This document shows, one piece after another, positions 29,883-38,673 of a DNA stretch of 64,000 nt (position 1 is the first letter of the stretch; each line of letters starts with the position of its first letter). Source of the DNA: Nocardia inohanensis NBRC 100128. Its GTDB lineage: Bacteria; Actinomycetota; Actinomycetes; Mycobacteriales; Mycobacteriaceae. The DNA lies in assembly GCF_001612945.1 (NCBI RefSeq), contig NZ_BDBK01000001.1, positions 434,001 to 498,000 on the forward strand. The letters run 5' to 3'. A program made the position numbers and the translations under genes. Below the pieces are notes generated by a model. That model made no database searches and had not been told where the DNA came from. It worked only from the letters and a program-made list of their open reading frames with translations.

Positions 29883-30335
29883 ATGAGCATCGAAGAGATC
29901 ATCGGCTACCTCGAAGCCCTCGGCGGCGTCCACACGCTCCGCCCGGCCCCCGGGGACGGTTCCCCCGAAATCGCCTGGGGCGACGTCTTCTTCTACTACG
30001 CCCCCGACGGCCAGGTCCCCGCCCGAACCCAGCCCTTCGCCACCATCATCACCAAGGACTACCCCGGCGACACCGCCTCCGGCCTGAACCGCCCCGGCGC
30101 CTTCCGCCTGAACATCCACGCCGGAAAGTCCGCTTTCACCACCGCGATGGGCCACTCACCCCGCGAATCCACCCCCGGCGACCCGAGCGAACCCGACGCC
30201 CTCCACCCCCACCCGACCTATGCCGCCGCAGGCTGGCTGGCCGTCGTAAACCCCGGCCCGCGCACCGACGCCCTTCTCCGCGACCTCCTCCGCACCGCCC
30301 ACGACCAGGCCCGCAGCCGCTACAACCGCGCTTGA
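29883..30335 (+). CDS. DUF6194 family protein
   Basis: 150 residues beginning MSIEEIIGYLEALGGVHTLR. The pattern EIAWGDVFFYYAPDGQVP, then PFATIITKDYPGDTAS and FRLNIHAGK, with ADALHPHPTYAAAGW-type C-terminus, is that of a small actinobacterial family of unknown function. It has no signal or membrane segment. It is the likely target of the divergent MerR regulator, whose inverted repeat abuts its start. Confidence 0.75.
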   Translation: MSIEEIIGYLEALGGVHTLRPAPGDGSPEIAWGDVFFYYAPDGQVPARTQPFATIITKDYPGDTASGLNRPGAFRLNIHAGKSAFTTAMGHSPRESTPGDPSEPDALHPHPTYAAAGWLAVVNPGPRTDALLRDLLRTAHDQARSRYNRA

Positions 30336-30462
30336 TCCCCGTCGGTTTGTAGCAAGATAGGTCCGCCGTCCGATACCCCTCCGAACGTTTCGATTCCTAA
30401 GTTCAGGTCATCCAGCCATCAGGCCGGCCGACCCGGCACGCATTTCGAACCGAAGGAGCTTC

Positions 30463-30825
30463 ATGAGCAAGTCACTGGGTATCGCCGCAAGCGTCGCAGC
30501 CATGAGCATCTCGGGATTGGGTTTCGCGGCCGTCGCCGCTCCGGGCACCGCCCAAGCCGCCCCGCAAGACTGCACCGTCTCCCGGGGCGTCTTCGACGCC
30601 ACCGCCACCTGCGCCCCCGACGGCGGCTCCAACTACGTCCTCCACCTCGACTGCGTCGGCCTCTACGCCAGCGGCCCCTTCCCCATGTACGCCATCGGCC
30701 CCTACAAGGTCCTCAGCTACCCCTTCACCCCCTCGGGCCAGAACATCACAGCGGCCTGCACCGGCATGGGCCCCGGCGTCTTCGCAGTAGCCACCAACGC
30801 CTATGTGGAGATCTACAACCCGTAG
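30463..30825 (+). CDS. Small exported protein
   Basis: 120 residues with a signal peptide (SLGIAASVAAMSISGLGFAAV, cleavage near AQA-AP). The mature part has four cysteines (QDCTVS, ATCAPDG, LDCVGLY, AACTGMG), which could form two disulfides. GAAGGAGC precedes ATG 30463. I do not recognise the family; Nocardia and mycobacteria have many such small secreted proteins. A strong hairpin follows the stop. Confidence 0.75.
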   Translation: MSKSLGIAASVAAMSISGLGFAAVAAPGTAQAAPQDCTVSRGVFDATATCAPDGGSNYVLHLDCVGLYASGPFPMYAIGPYKVLSYPFTPSGQNITAACTGMGPGVFAVATNAYVEIYNP

Positions 30826-30842
30826 CGCCCCATACGTTTTCG

Positions 30843-30881
30843 GGAGGGGCCGGTGGGGTCGATCACCCCACCGGCCCCTCC
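30843..30881. terminator. 17-bp perfect hairpin after the small exported protein
   Basis: GGAGGGGCCGGTGGGGT pairs perfectly with ACCCCACCGGCCCCTCC around a 5-base loop. There is no T run, as in many actinobacterial terminators. Confidence 0.75.
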
Positions 30882-30952
30882 GTCATCCGGTGCTACACCG
30901 CCGGAAAACGCGTTGATGGCGATGCCGCCGCGCCACTACCGTTGCCCGCGTT

Positions 30953-31543
30953 ATGAATCAGTACGAGATCCGCGCCGATTTCGACCGCGAAACCATCGTC
31001 GTCTACCAAGCCTTCAACGCGGCCATCGCCACCGCCGCGGTCACCGCCCAGCGTTTCGTGGACCCCTTCTCCCTCAACCGCATGACCTGGATCAAGCCTT
31101 CCTACCGATGGCTGATGCATCGCAGCAACTGGGCCCGAAAACCCGGCCAGGAGCGCATTCTCGCCGTCCGCATCACCCGCACCGGATGGGAGGAAGCGCT
31201 CTCCCATGCGGTCCTCACCAGCCCCGAACGCCGCGTCTATTCCGATGCCGCGCAATGGAAGAAGCAGTTCGCCATCACCCCCGTCCACGTGCAATGGGAT
31301 CCGGAGTACTCGATCCGCGGCGCGAAGCTAGACCACCGCAGCATCCAAATCGGCCTGTCCCGCAACATCATCGAACGCTACGTCGACGACTGGACCGTGG
31401 AAATCCGCGACCTCACCCCACTGACCCACACCATCTCCCGCCACCTGCGCGAGGGCCGGATCGACCGCGCGAAGAACCTTCTTCCCCCGGAAAAGCAGTA
31501 CCCACTCCCCGAACCATTGGCAAAACGGATAGGCGCGGCATGA
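30953..31543 (+). CDS. DUF4291 family protein
   Basis: 196 residues. The N-terminal block YEIRADFDRETIVVYQAFN, then RMTWIKPSYRWLMHRSNW and ERILAVRITRTGWEEALS are the family hallmarks. The fold and reaction are not established; conserved Arg, Asp and Trp residues suggest an enzyme. The stop overlaps the next start (ATGA), so a partner was co-translated. Confidence 0.85.
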   Translation: MNQYEIRADFDRETIVVYQAFNAAIATAAVTAQRFVDPFSLNRMTWIKPSYRWLMHRSNWARKPGQERILAVRITRTGWEEALSHAVLTSPERRVYSDAAQWKKQFAITPVHVQWDPEYSIRGAKLDHRSIQIGLSRNIIERYVDDWTVEIRDLTPLTHTISRHLREGRIDRAKNLLPPEKQYPLPEPLAKRIGAA

Positions 31544-31826
31544 AACCCATTCCAGGGCAGTCAATCCACCGGCCCTGGAGCAGTAGCTCGACCCCACTCC
31601 ACGCCGAATTCGATGCCATTAATGACAAGCAACGCAGCCGCCGACAACGCCGCCCGCCCGATCCCGAACCGGCAGTGCACGCCGACATGTGCCCCGCCAC
31701 CGCCCGCACACTCATCTGCGCCTCGACGAACTGGAGGCCGAACTGGACGCAATCCCGAGCGCCTCGACGCCCCCACTGAAAGATTTTGGACGACGCCGGG
31801 GAACTCAACTCCGCCCCCAGCTATAG
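31540..31826 (+). pseudogene. Frameshifted partner gene of DUF4291
   Basis: ATG 31540 overlaps the DUF4291 stop and opens MKPIPGQSIHRPWSSSSTPL then HAEFDAIND. The frame turns into improbable sequence after about 31690. In another phase, codons from about 31708 read HLRLDELEAELDAIPSAS, an amphipathic helical segment typical of real protein, ending at a TAG at 31824. A 1-base slip at a CCCC run near 31692 would join the two. Either a pseudogene or a sequence error. No known family. Confidence 0.4.
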
Positions 31827-31969
31827 ATCCAGGAACTTCCCCGCGTCGCGGCGCCCACTCTAACGAGACCCGCCACCGCCCGCCACCCATTTAATTCGCT
31901 TCGAGTGGCCGGCACCGTCGTCGACGTTCGTTGGACAGTGCCGCTGCCCATCGAGCGCCGTCGTCGAAT

Positions 31970-32506
31970 TCAGGCGGGCCGCAACATTCCCCGGAGTGTA
32001 GCTCCGTTCTCGAGGACCAGTTCCTGCGTCGTATGGAATCCAGCATGTTCGGCCATGGCGGCGCTGACCGGGTTCGTCGCCACCACGAAGACATCGATAT
32101 CAGCAGCGTCGATTCGGGCCCTGACCAGCCGGGAGGTCACGCCTTTGCCGCGTGCGCGCGGCAAAGCGGCCCCGACCGCCAGGTACAGGTGTGGCGTCGC
32201 GGGCCGCAAACTCTCGATCCGGCGGGAGGCCGCGAGCGCACGTGGAGCGGCCGCCCCCAGCGCTCGGATCAAGCTGACCGGCTCGGCCATTGGAACGGAA
32301 CATCCTGGCCGTTCCCACAACAGGACGGTCGTCACGCCTTCACCGTCTGATGCGGTGTCGACGATCCCGGCGCGTCGCCTGGCTTCGACGCGAGAATGCC
32401 AGAACAACGGCAGCGCTCGTTGGCGGCGCTTCGGCTCCGGCCAGAAGTACGCCATCAAGGGGTCGTCGATGAACGCCTCGGCGAGAACTCGCGCTTCCGG
32501 TGTCAT
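31970..32506 (-). CDS. GNAT-family N-acetyltransferase
   Basis: 178 residues starting MTPEARVLAEAFIDDPLMAY. HLYLAVGAALPRARGKGVTS is the acetyl-CoA loop (here RARGKG) and NPVSAAMAEHAGFHTTQE the C-terminal motif. The YFWPEPKRRQRALPLF region fits the branch with unknown substrates. It is divergent from the kinase-fold gene by 47 bp. Confidence 0.85.
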   Translation of the reverse strand: MTPEARVLAEAFIDDPLMAYFWPEPKRRQRALPLFWHSRVEARRRAGIVDTASDGEGVTTVLLWERPGCSVPMAEPVSLIRALGAAAPRALAASRRIESLRPATPHLYLAVGAALPRARGKGVTSRLVRARIDAADIDVFVVATNPVSAAMAEHAGFHTTQELVLENGATLRGMLRPA

Positions 32507-32553
32507 GGAGTCGAGCGTAGGTGGTCCGTCGCGGGTGATGGCAGACTCGTGCG

Positions 32554-33606
32554 ATGACAGGTGCCCGGCGCGACCGCTACCGGAGACTGTCGGCTCTTCT
32601 GGCTTCCCGCAGCGAGATTGAGCTTGCTCGGCTGGTGGGTGCGGGGCAGCGCGAGAATGTGGGCGTGGGTGGGGGATCGGCGGTTCTCGGGGTGGGTGGG
32701 GTGCCGGTGTTCGTCAAGCGCATTCCGTTGACCGATCTCGAGCTGGCTCACCCGGGGTCTACCGCGAACCTGTATGACCTGCCGCTGTTCTGTCAGTACG
32801 GGGTCGGCGGGCCGAGTTTCAATGCGTGGCGGGAGCTGGCCGCGAATGTTGTTGTTACCGAAGGAGTTTTGGCGGGGCGGGTGCAGGCGTTTCCTTTGCT
32901 TTATCACTGGCGGGTGCTGCCTGGCCGTTCGCCGGTCGCGGATGAACACGCTGATATCGATGCGGTGGTGGCTGCTCTGGGTGGGAGTCCGGCTGTGCGG
33001 GCTCGGCTCGATGCGTTGGCTGCCGCATCGTCGAGTCTTGTGCTGTTCTGCGAGTACGTTCCGCTTTCGATGTCGGAATGGTTGGGTGTGGATCCGATCG
33101 GCAAGGCTGACATAGTTGCGCAACAGTTTTCGGAAATTGTGACGTTTCTCGGGGACGGTGTGCTGCTGCATATGGATGGCCATTTCGGCAATCTGCGCAG
33201 TGATGGTCGGCGGATGTATCTGTGCGACTTCGGGCTTGCGACTTCGACGCGCTTCGAACTGTCGACTGCCGAACGGGATTTCGTCGAGCGGCACGCCATG
33301 CATGACGCCGACTATGCCGCGATGCGTCTGGTCAACTGGCTGGTGACCGATGTCTGCGGAGTGCCGACCCCGGACATGGCCAGTTACGTTGCCCGCAACG
33401 AGTACGTAAACCATTGTGCCGCTGGTCATATCCCGGCAGACGTGCCGCCGGAGGTGGCCGCCATCCTGACTCGGCATGCGCCTGCTGCCGCGAAGATGAA
33501 CGCCTTCTACTGGAAGATGTTCGGCGGCGATATCCACGCGGAGTACCCGGATAACCCTGCCGGAGCGCTCATAAGGCCGCCTGCACGGCCCCGAGGAGAT
33601 CATTGA
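32554..33606 (+). CDS. Protein-kinase-fold protein
   Basis: 350 residues. Lys in VPVFVKRIPLTD, the catalytic loop HMDGHFGNLR (HxDxHxxN) and LCDFGLATST (DFG) show an active kinase or phosphotransferase fold; it lacks the glycine-rich loop form of Ser/Thr kinases. Its codons use T in third positions (gtt, ttt, tgt) more than neighbours, which hints at horizontal gain. Substrate unknown; both protein and small-molecule substrates are possible. The 3' end overlaps the glycine-zipper gene by 38 bp, tail to tail. Confidence 0.75.
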   Translation: MTGARRDRYRRLSALLASRSEIELARLVGAGQRENVGVGGGSAVLGVGGVPVFVKRIPLTDLELAHPGSTANLYDLPLFCQYGVGGPSFNAWRELAANVVVTEGVLAGRVQAFPLLYHWRVLPGRSPVADEHADIDAVVAALGGSPAVRARLDALAAASSSLVLFCEYVPLSMSEWLGVDPIGKADIVAQQFSEIVTFLGDGVLLHMDGHFGNLRSDGRRMYLCDFGLATSTRFELSTAERDFVERHAMHDADYAAMRLVNWLVTDVCGVPTPDMASYVARNEYVNHCAAGHIPADVPPEVAAILTRHAPAAAKMNAFYWKMFGGDIHAEYPDNPAGALIRPPARPRGDH

Positions 33607-34363
33607 CGGGCTGAGTGAGCGGCCCGAGCGCATTGGGGGTGAGGGGCGGCATCGCGTCGATCGCGGTGCGCAGCGAGGTGACCGCCGCGTCGGCTTCGGT
33701 GCTGACCGCGGCGATGGCATCAGCGGCAACCGGCTCGGGTGTCGTCGAATCGGATTGACCAGCAAGGGTGTTCACGATGGGTAACGCCGCATCGACCGGA
33801 CCTCCGCCCGCCCCCAGCGCCCCGCCGGCGGCCCCGCCGATGACCGCCCCGCCGACCAGCCCCGCCACATCCACCGGGATGGCGACCGCCAGCCCACCGA
33901 GCAGGCAGCCCGCCACTCCGCCCACCGCCGCACCGACCGGAGCCCCCGCTCCGACGGTGGGCAGCGCGCCGATGACCCCGCCCGCGATCGCCCCCGCCAC
34001 CGCCCCGACCCCGCACCCCACGATCTCCAGCGGGAACACCACGACCTTCCCGACCGCGGCCCCGATGATTCCGCCGGCCACCGTAGCGGCATTACGCCGA
34101 TCGGATTCGTTGCGAGAGAACCCCATATTGTCGAAGGTGGTGGCGATCCGCCCCTGCACCCCATCCAAATAGGCTTGCGCCTGTTCCCTCAGCCCAGGAT
34201 CGATCCCCCCGGGCAACTGCACCGTCTCGGAACCGACCCGCAACGAGTTGGAATCCCCTGCGGCAACCGGCGATCCGGCCGCCTCGGCAGCAGCGTTCCC
34301 GGTCCCCAACACCACCAGCGCAGGCACCGCGGTCAACGCCGCACAAGTGCGCAGAACGGCCAT
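33569..34363 (-). CDS. Exported glycine-zipper protein, paralogue A
   Basis: 264 residues. A signal peptide (MAVLRTCAALTAVPALVVLG) precedes SETVQLPGGIDPGLREQAQAYLDGV and MGFSRNESDRRNAATVAGG. Residues about 95-190 are Gly/Ala-rich helices (IIGAAVGKVVVFPLEIVGCG, GGVIGALPTVGAGAPVGAAV), a glycine-zipper membrane-inserting pattern. The same AYLD...MGFSR(N/T)(E/D)SDR block and Gly-rich core occur in the protein at 57439-58578. Function unknown. Confidence 0.75.
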   Translation of the reverse strand: MAVLRTCAALTAVPALVVLGTGNAAAEAAGSPVAAGDSNSLRVGSETVQLPGGIDPGLREQAQAYLDGVQGRIATTFDNMGFSRNESDRRNAATVAGGIIGAAVGKVVVFPLEIVGCGVGAVAGAIAGGVIGALPTVGAGAPVGAAVGGVAGCLLGGLAVAIPVDVAGLVGGAVIGGAAGGALGAGGGPVDAALPIVNTLAGQSDSTTPEPVAADAIAAVSTEADAAVTSLRTAIDAMPPLTPNALGPLTQPVNDLLGAVQAAL

Positions 34364-34487
34364 GAACCCATCCCTCGATCCGGCGAACCACCGTCGAGCC
34401 TCTCGGGAGCGGACCCGAACCTGCGATGGCCACGCTGCGCCCTGATCTTACTCCGAACGCCGTGCCCGGCAGCACGATTCGCGCCGA

Positions 34488-35774
34488 TCACTCACCCGCG
34501 CAGCCCGAAAACCCGTGGCCCTCAGGGTCGCTCGCCGATGCCTCGAGTCGCCCCAGTCCGCGGTTCGTGGCGGCGAGGATGCCGTACACGTGGTGCATGG
34601 TCAGGGCATTCACTGCGCCAACCGAGTGGTCCCGGCCCACGACGGCCCCCGTCGCGGCATCCACCCACAGCACCCCGGTGCCGAGTCCGATCGCGAGTAG
34701 CGTCCCGTCGGGTGTGTATGCGAGGGTCGCCGATTCGGCTTGCCCAGGCGCACCGGCGATGTCGTTGTCGACGAGTAGCTGCCAGACCCGGTCTCCGGTG
34801 CGGGTCAAGGTCACGACCACAAGTCCCCGGTAACCGTTGGGCAGGCCCCGTCCGAAGTCGGGCCGGACCCAGGTCGCGAATGTGTCGCCGCCGGGGGAGA
34901 ACACCAGATCGGAGATGATCTCCGCGCACCGCCGCCCGGGCAGGTCGTAATCTTCCCGGGCATAACGCCGGCACAGCATCCCGTTGTCGGCCACGTCGAG
35001 AACTTCGAGCCACCAACTGCCCTGCATCGAATTGCCGACGGCCAAGATCTTTCCGTCGGGCGAGAATCGCGGTTCGACGCTCCAATCACCGAATCCCCAT
35101 GGCTCGCAGACCACAACGTTGCGTTCGAGATCGATCAGGTGCAGTCGCTCGCACGAGGTGGCCACGAGAAATCGCCCGTCGGGTGAGAGCACCGCACTGC
35201 GGTACATGTCCTCGGGCAGCAGTTCCGGATCGACCTCCCGGTACCGACGAGGCGCCGACCAGTTGTGCAATTGGATCTCTCGATCTCCGCTGAGCGCCAG
35301 CACCGCGGCCGCGGTGCTGCCGGGCGACCCCCACCGTTCGTCGCTTCGACTGATCCGAATGACCTCCAACGGGTAGAGGATCGGCCCCAGTCGCCATCGC
35401 ACCAGCACGGTGCCGGAGAACATGATGCTCAACGCCTCGGGCCGCTCGGGATGCGCCGCGACCGAATGATGTGGCAGCAGAACCACTTCCGCCGGCCCAA
35501 GTCCGGTCGCCCGTCCGCTCGCCCGGAGCATCGAAATCATGCGAGAGTGCAGTTCCCGAACGCCAGGTATGTGCATGTCCCCGCGCTGGCGAAGGACATC
35601 CGAAGGCAGCGCACCGAAATTGTCTCGGACGCCGGGATCGGCCCCCCGATCGAGCAGCATTTCGGCGATGGACACCCACTCCTCATCGGCCCTGCTGCCG
35701 ACCGCGCGATGCAGTAACCGTCCCAGTTCCGCAGCCGATGGGGTCGCATCGGCCTCGAACAACAGTTTCACCAT
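34488..35774 (-). CDS. Ankyrin-type N-terminus with WD40-like beta-propeller
   Basis: 428 residues from ATG 35774, preceded by GAGGGAA. The N-terminus has an ankyrin-like repeat (IAEMLLDRGADPGVRDNFGA then LPSDVLRQRGD). Residues about 150-420 give repeats such as AVLSPDGRFLVATSCERLH, RFSPDGKILAVGNSMQ, VFSPGGDTFATWV and AYTPDGTLLAIGLGTGVLW, characteristic of a beta-propeller. No catalytic motif is seen, so it is probably a binding scaffold. It follows the transglutaminase with a 5-bp gap and is presumably co-transcribed. Confidence 0.75.
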   Translation of the reverse strand: MVKLLFEADATPSAAELGRLLHRAVGSRADEEWVSIAEMLLDRGADPGVRDNFGALPSDVLRQRGDMHIPGVRELHSRMISMLRASGRATGLGPAEVVLLPHHSVAAHPERPEALSIMFSGTVLVRWRLGPILYPLEVIRISRSDERWGSPGSTAAAVLALSGDREIQLHNWSAPRRYREVDPELLPEDMYRSAVLSPDGRFLVATSCERLHLIDLERNVVVCEPWGFGDWSVEPRFSPDGKILAVGNSMQGSWWLEVLDVADNGMLCRRYAREDYDLPGRRCAEIISDLVFSPGGDTFATWVRPDFGRGLPNGYRGLVVVTLTRTGDRVWQLLVDNDIAGAPGQAESATLAYTPDGTLLAIGLGTGVLWVDAATGAVVGRDHSVGAVNALTMHHVYGILAATNRGLGRLEASASDPEGHGFSGCAGE

Positions 35775-35779
35775 TTCCC

Positions 35780-36376
35780 TCAACTGAGTTCCGATGGCAG
35801 CCCCCGGTCGTAGACGGTGAGGATGTCGGTGGTCTCCAGCAGGGTGTCGACGACGATTCGGGCTGGGGCGCGGTGAAGTTCGGGATAGTCGATCTCACCG
35901 AGCCGGGGGTCGATCGGGAATGCCAGTCGTTCCTCGTCGACTGAGAACTCAGCCGATATGTCCGCACGGTTACCGGGCGGGTCTTGTCGATGCCAGGCCC
36001 CGTCGACGTGTACCGCGACCAGGCCGTGGAGGGTATGTCCGTCTCCGTGCACCAGGCGCTGGTAACACAGCGCCGTTGGGATCCCGTTTCCGCGGAGCAG
36101 CGCCGCGAGCAGATGGGATTTCGCGTAGCAGAGGCCGACTCGGTGTTCGAGCACCTCCGATGCTCGCAGCGTCACGCGCCGATCGTGTGCGTCGTAGGAG
36201 TGTGCGACATTGTCCCGCACCCATTCGAATGACATTCGTGCACAATCGATCTCACTGTCGGAGCGGGAGCGCAGCTCTTCGCCGAGGGCTCGGACGGCCG
36301 GGTGGTCGACCTCGATGATCGGATCGCCTGTCAGATAGGTGGCCGGAGCCAACGCTGACACTGGTGAAAACGACAT
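35780..36376 (-). CDS. Transglutaminase-like cysteine protease-fold protein
   Basis: 198 residues from ATG 36376. The core triad is visible: Cys in HRVGLCYAKSHLLAALLR, His in GHTLHGLVAVHVDGAW and Asp in HRQDPPGN. It has no signal peptide, so it is cytosolic. Such domains act as proteases, amidases or protein crosslinkers. The operon-like link to the ankyrin/propeller gene suggests the two products act together. Confidence 0.85.
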   Translation of the reverse strand: MSFSPVSALAPATYLTGDPIIEVDHPAVRALGEELRSRSDSEIDCARMSFEWVRDNVAHSYDAHDRRVTLRASEVLEHRVGLCYAKSHLLAALLRGNGIPTALCYQRLVHGDGHTLHGLVAVHVDGAWHRQDPPGNRADISAEFSVDEERLAFPIDPRLGEIDYPELHRAPARIVVDTLLETTDILTVYDRGLPSELS

Positions 36377-36537
36377 AGGCAAACTGTAGAGCCGGCCCGC
36401 TGACATGGCCGGTGCGGCAAACCTTCCATCTGGTTGCGCTGGCATCACCTGTCCGCAGCGCGGCAGCTTCTGTCCTCCTGTCCGAGTCCCGCCGAGTTCT
36501 ACGTTCGTAGTCAGCGGTCGAGACCATCTCTCCGTGA

Positions 36538-36951
36538 ACGGGTTTCAGCATCCCGGACTACCGGGTGGTCCGGGCGGCGTATGCGCAGGCCGCCGCCACC
36601 CAGATTCACGAGAGCGATGTGGCGGCCGTGGCGGCGGCGGTGCTGCCCGGCGCGCATGCCGGTCGCGTCTACCAGCTCACGGGGTTGGAATCGTTGACTC
36701 AGGTCGAGCAGGTCGAAATCCTGGGGCGGGTGCTCGGCCGGTCGCTCACTTTCGAGGAGCTCGACGATGCCCCGGTGCGGGAACAGATGGCGCAGTTCAT
36801 GGATCCGGAATTCATCAATGCGCTGTTCGACCTGATGGCGGCCTCGGTCGGCAAGCCGGCGCCGGTCAACACCGTGGTCGAGGACCTGACCGGCCACGCC
36901 CCGCGCAGCTACGCCCAGTGGGTCGGCGACCGTGTCGCAGACTTCTCCTGA
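36538..36951 (+). pseudogene. C-terminal remnant of an NmrA/SDR-type NAD(P)-binding protein
   Basis: Only about 137 residues are open after the TGA at 36535. The segment IHESDVAAVAAAVLPGAHAG and VYQLTGLESLTQVEQVEILG matches the C-terminal half of NmrA-like proteins. The Rossmann N-terminus (about 150 residues) is missing and no start codon with a ribosome-binding site is seen; a GTG at 36565 is possible. Most likely a truncated relic. It ends in APRSYAQWVGDRVADFS, a normal family end. Confidence 0.7.
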
Positions 36952-37107
36952 TCCTCGTGATAACGACTGCTCCAACGGCATTGGGGGCCGGCCTCGTGCC
37001 CGGCTGTCGGTCGAACAGATGATGTCGCGCACCCCTGACAAGTGCACATACTGATCGGACGACTCGCGGGACAGCCGGGGTCATGAAACACCCCGCACGA
37101 GGCCGGC

Positions 37108-37800
37108 ATGTATCAGGACGATCCGCAGCAGCCGCCATCCCAGCCGGTGTCGGGCCAGCAGCCCGTACCGTATGGTCCGCCGCAATGGCCGGGTGGATAT
37201 CCGGCGCCGGTCCGCCCGGGCACGAACGGCATGGCGATCGCGGCATTGGTCGCGTCGCTGATCTTCGCGCCGCTGGGAATCCTGTTCGGCCACATCGCCT
37301 TGGTGCAGATCAACCGCACGAGGGAGGACGGGCGGGGCCTGGCGATCGCGGGCTTGGCCATCGGCTATTCATTCACCGCGATCGCCATCGTGGCTTGGTC
37401 CACGCTCGCCCTGTGGATCGCGGCGATCACCGACGATATGAACGCCGACCGCTACTCCACCTACACCCCGTACATCACCACCCAGTCCTATACGACGACC
37501 AGGCTGACCAGCACCGCGCCGCGCACCAAGGTGACAACGGTATCGCCGACCGCGGGTGAGGATTCCACCGCCGAGGTGATCCGCAACGCCACGGTCGGCA
37601 GCTGCCTGCACCGCGTCGAAGGCGCCAGTCAAGGCAACGGCGTCAGCGACGTCACCGTCTCCGCCGCCACCTGTGGGACCAGCTATTCCACCCACCGCGT
37701 CGTGCAGCGCACCACCGACACCAGTAACTGCTCCACCAAAACCTGGGTCCGGACCACCGGCAGCGCCGGAACGGTCGTCCTGTGCCTGGTAGCCGATTGA
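37108..37800 (+). CDS. DUF4190-type membrane protein with C-terminal extracellular domain
   Basis: 230 residues. A Pro/Gln-rich cytosolic N-terminus (QDDPQQPPSQPVSGQQPVPY) is followed by two helices (MAIAALVASLIFAPLGILFG, LAIAGLAIGYSFTAIAIV), the DUF4190 pattern. Thr-rich linker and an exported domain with four Cys (VGSCLHRVEGAS, VSAATCGTSYSTH, SNCSTKTW, VVLCLVAD) resemble LppU-type modules. It converges with the neighbour at 1 bp. Function unknown. Confidence 0.75.
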   Translation: MYQDDPQQPPSQPVSGQQPVPYGPPQWPGGYPAPVRPGTNGMAIAALVASLIFAPLGILFGHIALVQINRTREDGRGLAIAGLAIGYSFTAIAIVAWSTLALWIAAITDDMNADRYSTYTPYITTQSYTTTRLTSTAPRTKVTTVSPTAGEDSTAEVIRNATVGSCLHRVEGASQGNGVSDVTVSAATCGTSYSTHRVVQRTTDTSNCSTKTWVRTTGSAGTVVLCLVAD

Positions 37801-37801
37801 A

Positions 37802-38506
37802 TTACCGAGTGCCGCTGGACGCTCCGGAGATGAGCAGCGTGCCCGGCTCGTCGGTACCCGTCCAATGGGCGGGTGCGGGCCCGAAGGTGTTGCGCGCGTT
37901 GGTGACAACGCTCTTGGCCATCGCCCGGTTACCGACCCCGCCGATGACCGCGCCGATGCCGGCCGGCAGGGTCTTGCCGAACAGCAGCACCACGCGTTTG
38001 GCCAGGAAGGACACGATGAACTTGCGCGCCATCGCATTATCGATATTGCGGATGACCGGCAGCCGGTCGGCAACCACCCCGGCCCAATCACGCGCGGATT
38101 GACTGGCGTTCTTGCCCAGCATCTCCGCCCCGCTCTCGCCCAGCACCACCCCCACCACGAGGGCGCGCCGCTGCTTGGGGGAGAGGTTCTCGATGCCGTG
38201 CACCGTGCCCGCCGACACCGCGTACATCGCCGAAGCTTCGAGGAAGAACACCGATTCGACGCCACTGACCGCGAGCCCGATCAGCGTCCCGATCCCGGGC
38301 ACCGCGGCACTCAACCCGGCGAGCGCGCCGCTGATGGTCACCACGGTCAGGTATCGAGTCTCGAGCCCGCCCGCGATATCGGCCGGGGTGCGATCCGGAT
38401 GCCGTCGCCGCAGCCGCCCCACATATTTGGCCGCGAGCGGCACCTGCACGGTCGTGCCGCCGCGCAACACGAGCTCGACGGATTTCTGCAAAGCCTTCTC
38501 GAACAT
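37802..38506 (-). CDS. Conserved hypothetical protein with several hydrophobic segments
   Basis: 234 residues from ATG 38506, preceded by GAAGGGG. Segments TISGALAGLSAAVPGIGTLI, ALVVGVVLGESGAEML and TLPAGIGAVIGGVGNRAM are Gly/Ala-rich and membrane-associated; RYLTVVTISGALAGLSA begins the core. The pattern resembles EcsC-like or small channel-like families, but I do not recognise it firmly. It has no signal peptide. It converges with the DUF4190 gene and is divergent from the small exported protein. Confidence 0.6.
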   Translation of the reverse strand: MFEKALQKSVELVLRGGTTVQVPLAAKYVGRLRRRHPDRTPADIAGGLETRYLTVVTISGALAGLSAAVPGIGTLIGLAVSGVESVFFLEASAMYAVSAGTVHGIENLSPKQRRALVVGVVLGESGAEMLGKNASQSARDWAGVVADRLPVIRNIDNAMARKFIVSFLAKRVVLLFGKTLPAGIGAVIGGVGNRAMAKSVVTNARNTFGPAPAHWTGTDEPGTLLISGASSGTR

Positions 38507-38673
38507 CACCAGCCCCTTCCCTCGGACCCGTCCGACCCTAGGTGCGGACCCCTCCTTCGATACCCGCACGACACCGAGATTAGCCAGTTCGTTACTGACA
38601 TCACGTCGATGCCCATATTTCCGGGGGGCGCCGAGACGATTTGAAGCGAATCCATTTCAACTATGCTCCCGCC

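Noticed and set aside
32554..33606. Aminoglycoside phosphotransferase assignment
   Set aside because: Catalytic loop and DFG are present, but the substrate-binding features of APH enzymes are not recognisable, so only kinase fold is claimed.
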